In this document: positions 44,901 through 55,475 of the stretch, one piece after another
Layout: each line of letters begins with the position of its first letter
How positions within the stretch are numbered: the stretch's first letter is position 1
Position numbers and translations under genes: made by a program
NCBI GenBank assembly: GCA_964035795.1
Contig: OZ038322.1
Span: forward strand, 20,500,674-20,564,673
Source of the DNA: Pterobdella sp. o SKG-2022
Taxonomy: Eukaryota; Annelida; Clitellata; Hirudinida; Piscicolidae
Length of the DNA stretch: 64,000 bases
Direction: 5' to 3'
The notes under the pieces: generated by a model
Databases searched by the model: none
Seen by the model: only the letters and a program-made list of their open reading frames with translations
What the model was told of the DNA's origin: nothing

Positions 44901-45688
44901 CCATTAACAAGTAGGGCCTCTTGTAATTTGTCTTTCTCTCCTTCCATTACATCACCCATGTAACCTGCAATCTTGCGCACAACTCTGTTATTTATATTAT
45001 AAATCTGGTGATTTCATTTTAAATCTTAATTAAACATTTTGTGAAAATGTGATGGTAAACTTGGACTAATTTATTGAGTACATTAGTATTTTTTCATAAA
45101 TAACTTGGCAATAAAAAATAAAGACTTACGACTCTACATAGATATCCAACTTAGCAAGATCATCTGATAAACCTACCAACACATCCAGTGTGCCTACCTT
45201 TGCGAGTGGTTGAAATATTAGAAAAAACCATGACTAGAAATTTTTGAGTAGTTTTTTCATAGAAGTTTGTATGAATTATTGCATAGACTCATAATTATTT
45301 GCTTTTAAAATAAATTTTTGAGTAGCAAAAATTTATTTTATTGAAGCAATATAAATCTAATCTAGTTATAAATAATTCAAAATTTCATAACATAAATTTC
45401 AAGTACTTTGAGATCTGGAATGTGGAATTTGAAATTGATGGATAAATTGTTTTGTTTGCTGGTTATGTAATTCATTTTTTCCCATGTCTGTTGACATGTT
45501 TTATCACCGGGGGCACTGATCAACCAAAATTCCTCTATCTACAATGATAGAAATGAATAGTAAATAATGATACTTAAGGAATAAGTTTAAAAACTAGCAG
45601 TACACACAGTGACAAATTAATCATGAGTTATTATCTCGGAATAATTAGTTTAACTCACCTCTTTCAGTTTTTTTTCTTGATTATCCAT
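37365..45688 (-). CDS. ATP6V1C1: V-type proton ATPase subunit C
   Basis: Peripheral-stalk subunit that helps hold the V1 and V0 sectors together in acidified organelles. Thirteen exons: 45688-45659, 45538-45407, 45197-45130, 44984-44899, 44354-44260, 44165-44074, 43858-43760, 43103-43035, 42171-42068, 41790-41705, 41500-41403, 38506-38380, 37460-37365. All phases agree and give 393 residues (human 382). Stretches such as [98 protein letters not shown] and [10 protein letters not shown] cover the whole family length. The first exon adds a short charged lead ([10 protein letters not shown]) absent from human. The intron 41402-38507 contains a Penelope-like element in the same orientation. The PHAX stop is only 392 bases upstream. 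Confidence 0.97.
38940..41210 (-). mobile_element. Penelope-like retroelement with GIY-YIG endonuclease, in a V-ATPase C intron
   Basis: A reverse transcriptase of Penelope type is followed by a GIY-YIG nuclease, the combination that defines endonuclease-bearing Penelope-like elements. The nuclease is visible as [20 protein letters not shown], with a downstream conserved tail resembling [11 protein letters not shown] before about 39000. The element has the same orientation as its host gene. Boundaries are approximate: no terminal repeat or target duplication was identified. Confidence 0.88.
39142..41179 (-). pseudogene. Broken Penelope-like RT/GIY-YIG frame
   Basis: Frame pieces in order: 41179-40928, 41052-40819 ([20 protein letters not shown]), 40885-40532 ([17 protein letters not shown]), 40348-40010 (motif A in [15 protein letters not shown]), 39954-39142 ([31 protein letters not shown]). 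Frame shifts separate them. The residue before MDD in the RT active site is a TAA stop (39955-39957), where family members have an aromatic residue, so the copy is inactive. Confidence 0.88.
41811..41950. repeat. (GATA)n microsatellite in a V-ATPase C intron
   Basis: About 140 bases of GATA repeats, with TAGCTAGATA interruptions at the right end, just 20 bases upstream (minus strand) of exon 41790-41705. Shorter GATA runs are at about 1738-1772 and 1941-1961. The long Ser/Tyr/Leu frame across it is a repeat artefact. Confidence 0.97.
42437..42536. repeat. Five tandem copies of a 20-base unit
   Basis: Units of the form TATGTTACAATKAGTAASCG repeat five times with one or two differences each. 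The array is intronic in V-ATPase C, between exons 43103-43035 and 42171-42068. Confidence 0.9.
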
Positions 45689-45763
45689 GTTATATATTGA
45701 GAAAAATAACTATAAAAGTTGTTATGCTAAAGAATCAAAAGCCCTCGATTTCATTACACAAGA

Positions 45764-45917
45764 TCAGTTTTTTCTTGTGAGTTTCCTTTTAGCACATAAA
45801 TAATTAGATAGAAAGTTGAATTTATTACAAAGTTTCAACTATATAAAAAACAGTTTGAAAGTAAAAACGATTATATATTACAACAATGTTCCTCAAAAGC
45901 CATTCTGGCAAACGTTT
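45764..45917. repeat. Duplicated PHAX 3' end, downstream copy
   Basis: About 154 bases nearly identical to 45931-46082, from TCAGTTTTTTCTTGTGAGTT to TTCTGGCAAACGTTT, separated by 13 bases. Differences are a few substitutions and a small indel. It lies between the PHAX stop and the V-ATPase C first exon, and repeats the candidate PHAX poly(A) signal. Confidence 0.93.
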
Positions 45918-45930
45918 GTATCATTTTTTA

Positions 45931-46082
45931 TCAGTTTTTTCTTGTGAGTTTCCTTTTAGCACATAAATAATTAGATGGAGTTGAATTTATTAAAAAGTTT
46001 CAACTATATAAAAAACAGTTTGAAAGTGAAAAAAATTATATATTACAACAATGTTTCTCAAAAGCCATTCTGGCAAACGTTT
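45931..46082. repeat. Duplicated PHAX 3' end, copy adjoining the stop codon
   Basis: Tandem partner of 45764-45917. Its right end reaches the PHAX stop codon region at 46081, so the duplicated unit is essentially the PHAX 3' untranslated region. Confidence 0.93.
45986..45991 (-). promoter_or_regulatory. Candidate PHAX poly(A) signal (AATAAA)
   Basis: AATAAA on the minus strand about 90 bases after the PHAX stop. The same hexamer is repeated at 45821-45826 in the duplicated copy, so two poly(A) sites are possible. Confidence 0.5.
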
Positions 46083-48456
46083 ATTCAAAATTCATTAGTT
46101 CTCCATCTTCTAAATTTCCTTCCAAATCTGTGTCTTCAACTATTGTTTTGTTAGTTTTTTCGTCATCATTCACATTTTTATCTGAAGTTTCTTCAGTAGA
46201 AAAGATGTTATTAGCATAAGCATTATTATCGTTTGCAGATTTATTCTTATCATTATCAAGATTTTTCTCAGAAGTTTTTACATTATTCTTAAACTTATTT
46301 TTATAATAGTAATTTTTTTTATTCTGAAAGATTTTTGCTTGTTGTTCTTTGTTGGTGACACTCTTGAGCAATTGCAGAAAAACTCCCCCAATACTCCTCC
46401 TGCGAGACCCATCCTGCATATTAATATTTCATGACAGTTAACTCAATAGTATTTTTCATATTTTTGTATTTATATATTATTGCCAATTTCTCAAATAAAT
46501 TTATCATATTTTAAAAATTCCTCAAAACCAAATAACCAAAAAAAAATAATTTCTTTCACTAAATTGGTAAGAACAAAATGAGACTGTTAAACTTGAATAA
46601 ATACGAAATGATCAGACATACCAAGGTCAACATGCCCCCTTCGAGCTGCACTTGTTGAGTCTGTTTCAGCAACTTCTTGCCCTTATCCAAGCCTATAGTC
46701 TCTAATGCATTTTCTACAATTATATCATTATATTTATAATTTTTAGAAAATTGAAGTGTTTTTAAATTACTTAAAATCAAGGTATTTTTCCACATTTATT
46801 AAGTAAATTCTTTTAAGTTGTATAAATGTGAAAAAATTACTTTTTTTATCACTTTCATATAATGGTGGCTACTCTACAGATTTGAAAAAACTCATTAATT
46901 AACCAAACTATTGAACAAAACTATATAATAAAATAAAATTTAATGTGAAGATAAGAATATTATTAGAAAATCATCAGCAGCTGATGATGATTTTAATACA
47001 TTGAATAGCTTCACAATAACCTTCTGAACAACTTTGTATGATATTTTACAACTTTATTTGTAGACTAACACATTGACAACATTATATTAAAGATATAATT
47101 AAATGAAAACAAGTTAACCAAAAATAGGTTTGACTCTTAATGGTTCTTTGAATGCCTCGAGCAGACCATTGATGAAGGATGAAAGTTTGAAGGATGAGAT
47201 CAATGCTTCCATCTTTGAGTCTTCCAGAGTCAATATCACATTAAATCGTTCTTTTCTCTTTCTTCTTCCTTCTCTGATCCCCAACCTGTGGTTTAAAATA
47301 TCAGACTATTGATATTTTTAATTTAGAGAATTGAGTCTAGGATGTTGATAAAGCTTACTAGCATCATAAAAACTTAATGATAAACAATAATAAAATACAA
47401 AAAAAAAACCATTCTTCCAAAACGATAGGACTTACTATTATAATAGCTAATCCAAAAATAAATTTGTGAATACAAATGTAAAATTTATGAATGAAAAGTT
47501 CAAGATTTATAAAAATTCTGCTAAAAATAATTTATGAAAAAAATAAAAGCTTAACTAGAATATTTTTAAATTTAGTTGGTGTCAAAAATTTGAATATGAT
47601 GAAATAAATCAACATTCAGCCATGTTAGAAAATACATGTTATGAAACCTATTTTGATTTTAAGATAAAAATTTTGAATAAATTTCATAGTTTTACATATA
47701 TTATTACCTTTCTGAAAGAGGATGTTTTTTTTCTAATTCATCAGAAACTAAAACTTTTTTTTCTCCTAATCTAACTTTTATATTACTTTTATTTGTTCCT
47801 AATCGTTTTTTTAATCCATCATTCATTTTTGTTCTTTTATTATCTTTTACATCTTCATCTATACTTTCATCAGAATCATCATTTTCATATTTGGAAGAGT
47901 TATTTGATGTGTTTTTCTTCAATTCTCTCATGAATGGGATATGGTAAGATTCTACAGATCTTTCAACAAAATTCCTATCTACTCCACACTGCATTCCTAA
48001 TTCACTGCTTAAAATCTTAAAAATAGTTCAAATGAAATTTTAAAAATTTGATTTTAAAATATTATCAATTCAACGAGATTAAATTAAAATTTAATCATTA
48101 AATTTAATGTGAAAATATTTATTCAAATATAATCTTTTTCTGATACTATAATTCATTAAATACTTGGTCATTGAGCACTTCACCCCACAAAGAAAGTTTA
48201 TTTTTTTTTGGAGATTCATTAACTATGTCTTCATTTCCACTTTCTTCCTAAATAATTGAAACATTGTTATTTTGGATGAAAAAGTCTTCTATTGCCTTAT
48301 CAAAGCATGAAGTATAGTATAAAGTGTTTGTTTTACAAGATTAAAACTGGTTGAATTCTTGAAATATTGCGTTTTGCATTGAAAAAAATTGTATTTATTA
48401 CTAGTACATACTCCACTTTCTTTGTCCGAAAGATCTTTATTAGAATTTCTGAACAT
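46081..48456 (-). CDS. PHAX: Phosphorylated adapter RNA export protein
   Basis: Adapter that binds capped U snRNA and links it to the CRM1 exporter in the nucleus. Exons: 48456-48412, 48247-48164, 48015-47708, 47285-47119, 46713-46622, 46413-46081; phases agree, 342 residues (human 394). Recognisable parts in order: acidic N-terminus, LWGEVLNDQ, a C-terminal half with ALETIGLDKGKKLLKQTQ and QLEGGMLTLDGSRRRSIGG, then GVFLQLLK, which together match the PHAX RNA-binding domain, and a lysine-rich then acidic tail. The N-terminal region before the domain is shorter and more divergent than in vertebrates. The start ATG at 48456 is followed by an in-phase donor. The gene ends just before V-ATPase C on the same strand. 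Confidence 0.9.
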
Positions 48457-49215
48457 TTATTCCCACAGTTTGAAGAAAAGCTAAAAGTGAATTTAGTTTT
48501 AATTCATAAAAAGAAACTATTTTTCACGAAAAGATAATATAAAACTTTGATGTTCTTAGCAATATAATGTTTGCAAAGTTTTTTTGTTAAAATTTTTCAA
48601 GTAAACTCAGTTTTTTCTTGAAAAAAATTGGCTTTTTTTTACTTACATCATTTTATTGAATAAACGAGTTTTTATTAGATTTATCAATTACTTGAGTTCT
48701 CCGATTTAATATATATTCAAAAGATTTATAACGTAAATTTTAAAAAATTAATTTGTAATTATACTTATATTCCAGTTTTTTTTTTTATAATAAAAAAATT
48801 TCTTTCATTCTAGTAAAACTGAAAATATTTTGATCTTTCATTCCACTATAGTGCTACCTAGAAACCAATATAATTTAGAGCGACGATTTCTAGATAATGC
48901 TTTTTATATCCATGTTATATTGGTATCATTGAGATATTGAAAGATGCAAAAATGAATAAAAAAGCTTTGAAATGCGGCATAAAAGTCAACCCTGCTACTC
49001 TCATCATTGTTTATGAAGTAATAAAAGGCATTTTGGAATAGAAAACTATTGAACTGCATTTAATATCAATATTAATATAAAATGAAAAAATTTTTTGTTC
49101 TATTTGCTATAAATTTAATTTTAGTATCTTTTTTTCAAATTTCTTTATAAAGCTAATATAATTTTTTTAAACATACTTGAATGTAATAGATTATGAAATC
49201 AAATGATAAAAGCTT
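48457..49215. other. Divergent spacer between PHAX and the small plus-strand gene
   Basis: About 760 bases between two divergent starts, so both promoters should lie here. It is AT-rich, and no specific promoter motif could be assigned. Confidence 0.45.
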
Positions 49216-49837
49216 ATGGACAAAAAGAAGCAAAGAAATATAGAGCTGAAAAATTTTGGAGAACACACCCCACTTAAAAAGTTAGTTTCAGATCTGAGAA
49301 AGAAACACGATGATGTTCTTTGTTCAATTTCAAACAGCCAAGTAAGCTTACTATCTAATTTCTTTAATATTGATGTTTGGAAATACAATTAAAACCATTT
49401 TTTTATGTTTAAATAAAGTTTAAGCTTTTAATTGCTACACAGATACTAAGTTTGCTTGAAAAATTGAAACTTCTTAAAAAAGCTAAAAAGGTTATTTTTG
49501 AATGAAATTATAAAATTAATTAAGCTATTTTTAAGTTAAACGTCAATTCATCTGTCTCAAATACATAATATTTTCACCAATGAAATTCTAATCTAAAATA
49601 AGAATAATGACAATATTTGATAGTGGAGAGCCTGGTATAGTGAATTTCTAACTGGATAAACATTTTGTTATACACTACCTTAATCTTTAAATGCATTCAT
49701 TCTAATTTTAGCATACAGAAACGAAATTAGAAGATGAAGATTTGAACCGGGTTAGTGAGGGTCGTTTAGTAGAAAGAAAGAACGAAATGCAAATATCATT
49801 TGATCAGCATAGCATACCAAAAAGCCACAAAGAGTAG
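49216..49837 (+). CDS. Small three-exon gene, function unknown (99 residues)
   Basis: Exons 49216-49341, 49443-49490 and 49712-49837 join in phase 0 at both junctions (acceptors CTACACAG and AATTTTAG, donors GTAAGC and GTTATT). An in-frame TAA nine bases before the ATG supports the start. The product is highly charged: a Lys-rich start (MDKKKQRNIELKNFGEHTPL), a helical middle exon ILSLLEKLKLLKKAKK that looks like a short coiled coil, and an acidic-to-basic tail ending in SIPKSHKE. I do not recognise the family. The clean phases and intron signals suggest a real gene, but a larger gene with additional exons cannot be excluded. Confidence 0.6.
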
Positions 49838-49954
49838 GAAAAACTTGAAATTTCTTGTTTTGTTCTTAAATTATTATAGTGCCAAAGAAATTTTTGGTTT
49901 TATAGAAAAGTCTACTAAGTAATATAAAAAACGGGTTTTTGAAAGAAGGTTGAT

Positions 49955-50035
49955 GTACGAAGCTTCTTTTAAGTCCAGCCCACATTACAAATTTTTTGTA
50001 TACATCATAATGTGAGTGGACTTCCGAAAAAATTG
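49955..50035. repeat. Small fold-back repeat with CGAAGCTT core
   Basis: Arms AAGTCCAGCCCACATTA (49971-49987) and TAATGTGAGTGGACTT (50008-50023) face each other, preceded by CGAAGCTTCTTTT on the left. It is a possible diverged relative of family A. Confidence 0.5.
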
Positions 50036-50264
50036 CAAATAAACAAAATTTTTGAGAGCTACAACATTAATTATTTATAAAATTTTAAACAGTTTTATGT
50101 TGTGTAATATTGATATTTTCATTAAAATACGAAGTTTTATGTAAGACAAACCGAAGTTTTTAAAATTTTTTCAAAAAAATTGAAGCAATGAAAAAATGAA
50201 ATTTTTAGCAGATGAATAATTTAATTTTGAGTCATAATCGCAAAGCTTGTTTCTCATATGAATT

Positions 50265-50267
<3 letters not shown>

Positions 50268-50355
<88 letters not shown>
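50268..50355. repeat. (TA)n microsatellite
   Basis: About 88 bases of TA repeat immediately before the second RTE-type element. The repeat may mark the insertion site. Confidence 0.97.
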
Positions 50356-50363
<8 letters not shown>

Positions 50364-50364
50364 G

Positions 50365-52864
50365 AATCAAAATGATAATTGCATCAATGGCAATAAGGGC
50401 TCTGGAGACTGTGCAAGTTCCATTGTCTGGCCCGGCAGGTGTTCCAGGATATCGCAGCCTGAGCTCGGTCGTAATCCAGCTTCTGCGAAAAAAAGAATAA
50501 AAAACATGTTGATTGGCTGTTGGAATGTTCGTACGCTTTCAGGTTTGCCAGCATCGAGTAAGCGTCCTGAAAGACGCACTGCTTTAATCTCTAGGGAGCT
50601 TCAACGCTATGGCTTAGACATCGTGGCATTATTTGAAACCCGACTGACAGGTGAAGGAAATGTTTCAGACAGAGGTTACACTTTCTTTTGGAAAGGTAAG
50701 CTGCATGGAAGTAAAAAAGAATCTGGTGTGGCTTTTTCAGTTAGAACTTCTCTTCTTTCTTATCTATAAGAGCTGCCTTGCGGTATAAATAACCGAATTT
50801 TATCAATGAGAGTTTCTTTGACTCGTGGTCAGTATGCTACTTTTGTAAGCGTGTATGCATCAACATTACACACATCAGAAGAAACAAAAATGGCTTTCTA
50901 TGAGGGTCTGAGGCAACTTGTTGCTAAAATCATTCTATTAAAACCGAAATACAACGCGAATTGAGAAAAATGCATAATACTTGGTGGAGTAAGAGGGCTG
51001 ATGAGATCCAATTAGCAACTGGCACTAAGAACACCAAAATATTTTACAGTCCATTGCGCGAAGTTTATGGTTTTTCTAGTTTCTCTATCACGTCTTTGAG
51101 AAGCAAAAATAATAAGCATCTCATTCGCGACCCATTCGGCATCCTAAAAAGATGGAAAGAACACGTTGACGTGCTTTATAAAAGAAAGGGTCCTAAAAAC
51201 GATTACAGCAACGTCCGAGGAATCTCACTTATCGGTTGTGGGTAAAATTCTTAGTCGCATTATTTTTAAAAGAATAAACCTTCACATTGCCGATAATGTT
51301 TTGCCAGAATCCCAGTATGGGCTTAGAAGTGGTCGAGGGACAGTTGATATGATATTCACAATCAGACAACTGCAAGAAAAATGTCAGGAACAGTGCAGAG
51401 ATCTTTTTCAAGTGTTCATTGACATCACTAAGGCCTTTGACACAGTAAACCGTGAAGCTCTTTGGTTGATTCTTGGAAAGTGAAGCTGTCCAGAGAAGTT
51501 GATTTCTATCTTAAAACTTTTCCACCATGACATGAAAACTACGCTGAATATCGGGGGCAAACTTGCAGAACCTTTCACTGTAGGAAACGGTGACAAGCAG
51601 GGAGATACACTAGCTCCAACACTATTTCCGCTTTATTTTTCTATGGTGTTTCAATTAGCTTTCAAGGATAGTAGTGAAGGTGTCTACATTTACTATCGAA
51701 CCACTGGTAAGCTTTTTAACATCAAACGCTTCGCTGCCAGAACCAAAACAATGATGTGCGTGATACGGGAATTGCTTTATGCAGACGACTGTGCTTTGCT
51801 GACTCACACCGAGATGGAAATGCAGCACCTGATGGATTCTTTTGAAGCTGCGTGCACTGTGTTGGGGTTGACTATCAGTTTGAAGAAAACTGTTTTGATG
51901 TACCAACCAACTCCTGGAAAAACATATGTCGAGCCATCAATCTATGTCTACGGACAAAATCTGGCAGTCGTTCCAAAGTTTGTATATCTTGGAAGTACTC
52001 TCAATTGCAGTAACTCCATTGATGATGAGGTGGGCTTAAGAATAAGCAAAGCCAGCCACGCATTTGGCATCTTGCATAAGCGTCTTTGGAGTCGCCATGG
52101 TATCTCTATATGCACGAAGGTTAAAGTTTATAATGCGTGTGTTCTAACTGTCCTTCTTCATGTTAGTGAAACTTGGACCACATATACCAGGCACCTGAAA
52201 CAACTTGAGCGTTTTCACCAACAGTGTCTGCGTAAGATTTTGGTCATAAAATGGCAGATGCACATCAGCGACACCGAAATACTTGAGATGGCAAATATTG
52301 GTAGCATTGAAGTCCTAATCTCCAAGCAACAGCTCAGGTGGAGCGGACACTTAGTAAGATTGCCCAACGAACGGATTCCAAAGCAAATATTTTATGGGCA
52401 ACTTACCGATAGAAAAAGATTGGCTCACGAACCCAAAATCGATTCAAAGATTGCTTGAAACAAACCTTCAAAAAATGCGGAATAAACTCCGTTTTATGGG
52501 AAACACAAGCGCAAAGACTTAAACGCGACCTCCGGAAAGGAAACATCACCGAGCATGTAACAGAACTGACGTGCGGTCATTGTGGGGGACCGTTTGAGCA
52601 GGGCGGGTTTTCTGAGTCATTTAAGGTCTCATCGAAGTCGTGTTTCTTCGGCCAAGCATGAGAAAGTCAGCTCAGTGCACACTACTCATCAGAATCCTAT
52701 TTACCTAATGCCGTATAGCAGTATTTGTAACATTTGTGGCAAAATCTGCAAAAGTGTAGGTGGCATGAAAAGGCATGAAAAAGTCCATATTTTCAATACT
52801 ATCACTTATCCATCTTTTCCGAATCCCGAATCTTTTCATATATGTGGCAATTGTGGGAAGGTGT
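50365..52864 (+). pseudogene. Broken endonuclease-RT-zinc finger frame of the second RTE-like element
   Basis: Pieces: 50365-50769 (GCWNVRTLSG, RPERRTALISRELQRYGLDI), a short endonuclease remnant to about 50963, 50961-51245 with much of the later endonuclease and RT linker deleted, 51166-51483 (FIDITKAFDTVNREALW, then TGA stop), 51499-52458 (GDKQGDTLAP, LYADDCALLTHTEMEMQHL, FVYLGSTLN) and 52582-52864 with CNICGKICKSVGGMKRHEKVH-type fingers. The RT motifs themselves remain intact. The endonuclease catalytic C-terminal part is missing, so mobilisation on its own is unlikely. Confidence 0.85.
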
Positions 52865-53064
52865 NNNNNNNNNNNNNNNNNNNNNNNNNNNNNNNNNNNN
52901 NNNNNNNNNNNNNNNNNNNNNNNNNNNNNNNNNNNNNNNNNNNNNNNNNNNNNNNNNNNNNNNNNNNNNNNNNNNNNNNNNNNNNNNNNNNNNNNNNNNN
53001 NNNNNNNNNNNNNNNNNNNNNNNNNNNNNNNNNNNNNNNNNNNNNNNNNNNNNNNNNNNNNNNN
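52865..53064. other. Assembly gap of 200 undetermined bases
   Basis: Exactly 200 N, a typical scaffold placeholder, sits inside the zinc-finger end of the retroelement. Its true size is unknown, and frames drawn across it are meaningless. Confidence 0.99.
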
Positions 53065-53199
53065 ATGCATAATCGAACTCGCATCATTTTTCAATTTATT
53101 TCTACAAAAAATATTCGATTGACATTTGAAATACATGAATGTTTGTAGATTAGGGGTGAATACTATAAACTGAAACAAGACGTTACTTGTATCAGCTAG

Positions 53200-53418
53200 C
53201 ATTACATTAGCATCCAATATAATCATACCAAGACAAACACCAATAATTATCCACACAGCTTCGTCTACGACTACAGGGTTGACTTTGACTTCAAAGACAA
53301 GGAAGAAAATGAATGGGATTTTGACGGAGGTGGGCAAAGTGTTAAACCTCGTTATGAAAGCAGTTTTGGCGTATCTTATGAAGACCTCGAAAATGATAAT
53401 GACTTGGAGGAGTTTTGA
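53200..53418 (+). CDS. Plus-strand terminal exon of an unrecognised gene
   Basis: After an AG at 53198-53199 a 73-codon frame runs to TGA at 53418. It has coding-like composition, unlike the surrounding AT-rich DNA: Asp, Glu and aromatic residues dominate (VDFDFKDKEENEWDFDGGG, then an acidic end DLENDNDLEEF). The preceding frame is closed by a stop, so an upstream exon must join here; the assembly gap at 52865-53064 prevents finding it. No family was recognised. It is probably host rather than retroelement sequence, because it lacks cysteine finger motifs. Confidence 0.45.
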   Translation, partial: HYISIQYNHTKTNTNNYPHSFVYDYRVDFDFKDKEENEWDFDGGGQSVKPRYESSFGVSYEDLENDNDLEEF

Positions 53419-55475
53419 GACGTTCATTATGGGTATCTTCATTCATTTACTTATAGGGTACTTTTGAAGTTATTAAATTCATCCTTCGAGTACTTTTCTT
53501 ATATATTTTTCAAAGTTATTTGTTTTCAAATGACGAATTCCTCACATATTTCTCATTGAGATAATATTTCAAATAAAATATTGGAATCATTTGTTTGGAA
53601 AGTTTTTGTATTCCAGAATTTATTAAATCTTTTTAAACTTAATCTGTGTTGTTGAATAAAAGTTTCCTTAAACTTCAAAACACTAAAGTTTTTATAGAAA
53701 TACAACACGCAAAAACCGGATTTTAAATACTTTATCCACAAAGCTTTTTGATATAACGTTAAAATACTTAAAATTTTTTTTTTTAAATGATTTGATTGAT
53801 TGATTAAAATAACTATTTTAAAAAACTTTTCATTTTGAAGTTGAAATATATAAATGCTAGAAAAAGAGTTTTCATATTTTTGAGTAGAAATCCTTGAACT
53901 TTTCATACGCTTCCGACATGAAGTACACCGTGTGTTTTTAATGGTATATTTTATATACCTTTTTATTCATTCATGCCATAAAGAACTGTTGTATAATTGT
54001 TTTTATATATGCCAAAAAGAGACCGACTATTATCATTTTCAATATATCTTATAATGTTTACGCTTCTGAAAGTGCCATTGTATTGACACCTCCCCAAGGC
54101 AAGACACAAATCCTTAATAGTCGCATATTGCTTCGTTCTTTCGAGGTTACATTTAGATTTAATTTTTAGTTTTTGTAAATTTTTTTTTCAAGAATTGCAA
54201 TAACCGATAGACCTTTCATACACTTAAGCTTTATTATGAATACTAAAAAAAGCCTTGTCATTTAAGTATATTTTCGATTAATATTGAGATTACTTCGAAT
54301 TCCAACCAAAGAATACAGATTTATTAGAATTTCTAGCTTGAATATTAAAACAAACACGAAAAATCTTTTGGAATGCTATTCAAATATACACACCCTCCAA
54401 TAACGAGATTAAGTTGCGCTACTCTTCAGACAATTTCAAGGAAACTCAAAAAGAATAAGGTCATTATTGGATAAAAAGTAAAAAATTTTTTCTTGTCAAA
54501 AATAAATACAAAATGTTTGAATAATGAGAAGTAACACAATCTTAATGTGAAAGTAGTTTAAAATGGAATGAGCAGTGAGTCTGTCGACCATGACGACATC
54601 AACAAGCATATCAGTTAACATTTAACTTCAAAGATTGATAAGGACTATTAAATGCATTCATTTAAAAAAAAACTCGATGCTGTTATGAGCATAAGCTTAA
54701 CAGATTACTTTAGAAATAATTTTAAAACTAATGACCTTTATACAATAAAAAATCTAGTTGAAATAATATAAAAATACAAATCAAGTTACTTCAGTAGTTG
54801 ACACTGTGAATAAACTAACATTTCCGTATTACAAAAATGCCTATTATAAATGGCTTGATAGATAAGAATAATGAGACAACCTTGAGAAACTATTTCACTT
54901 TCGTGTGAAACGTTGAGAAAACTAACAATGATGTGATAAAGTCACACATTGAATATAGAAGATATAATAATAAAACTATAGAAGTTAAAAACTAAAAGAT
55001 TCATTGATGTTAAAACTAAATCTAAGTATCAAAGGCATACTGAAATGGAAAAATGCATCTGGAATGGATGACATGAAACAACGGTGAAACAGCCTATAGG
55101 AAGGAAGTAAGCTACATGAGGAATAACAATGAGATTAAAAATTAATTTGATCATAAAACGGACTTTAATTAGATTCAAATAAAAATAATCTTATTGAAGA
55201 AGTATTAAAAATTTTGTTTAATTATAATTATGAAAATAGTTTAAAAAATGAAACTCTATAAAGTTAATCTTGAAAATTAATAATTAAAACAATGAAAATG
55301 GAAACTACAGGTATGAATTTTTAAAAAAATTGAAAATGCTGACAGTAAAATAAATCATTTTGAATGCATACTTATGAAAATATAGAAGATACACGTCATT
55401 CCCAGAAGCCAAATACAACCTGCCACATAAGAAATATAGAATGAAGACAAACACGGAAATTATTAAAATGAAAGA
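53419..55475. other. AT-rich spacer, possible decayed retroelement traces
   Basis: No gene was seen. Around 55025-55080 a plus-strand reading resembles an RT linker (LKWKNASGMDDM), but stops surround it, so at most a very old retroelement remnant is present. Confidence 0.35.

Larger units (their letters stand above)
50356..53064 (+). mobile_element. Second RTE-like retrotransposon, internally deleted, running into the assembly gap
   Basis: It begins directly after the TA repeat with a GC-richer leader. It encodes an endonuclease N-terminus, RT and C-terminal C2H2-type fingers, then enters 200 undetermined bases. It is a different lineage from the 23.7-27.1 kb element, which lacks the fingers. 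The 3' end cannot be placed because of the gap and could lie inside it. Confidence 0.8.

Noticed and set aside
52705..53442. Frames of 80-245 residues spanning the N run
   Set aside because: They are created by translating undetermined bases as open sequence.
54860..55130. Decayed reverse transcriptase fragment (LKWKNASGMDDM)
   Set aside because: Only one short motif-like stretch is readable, with stops on both sides; too weak to annotate as an element.
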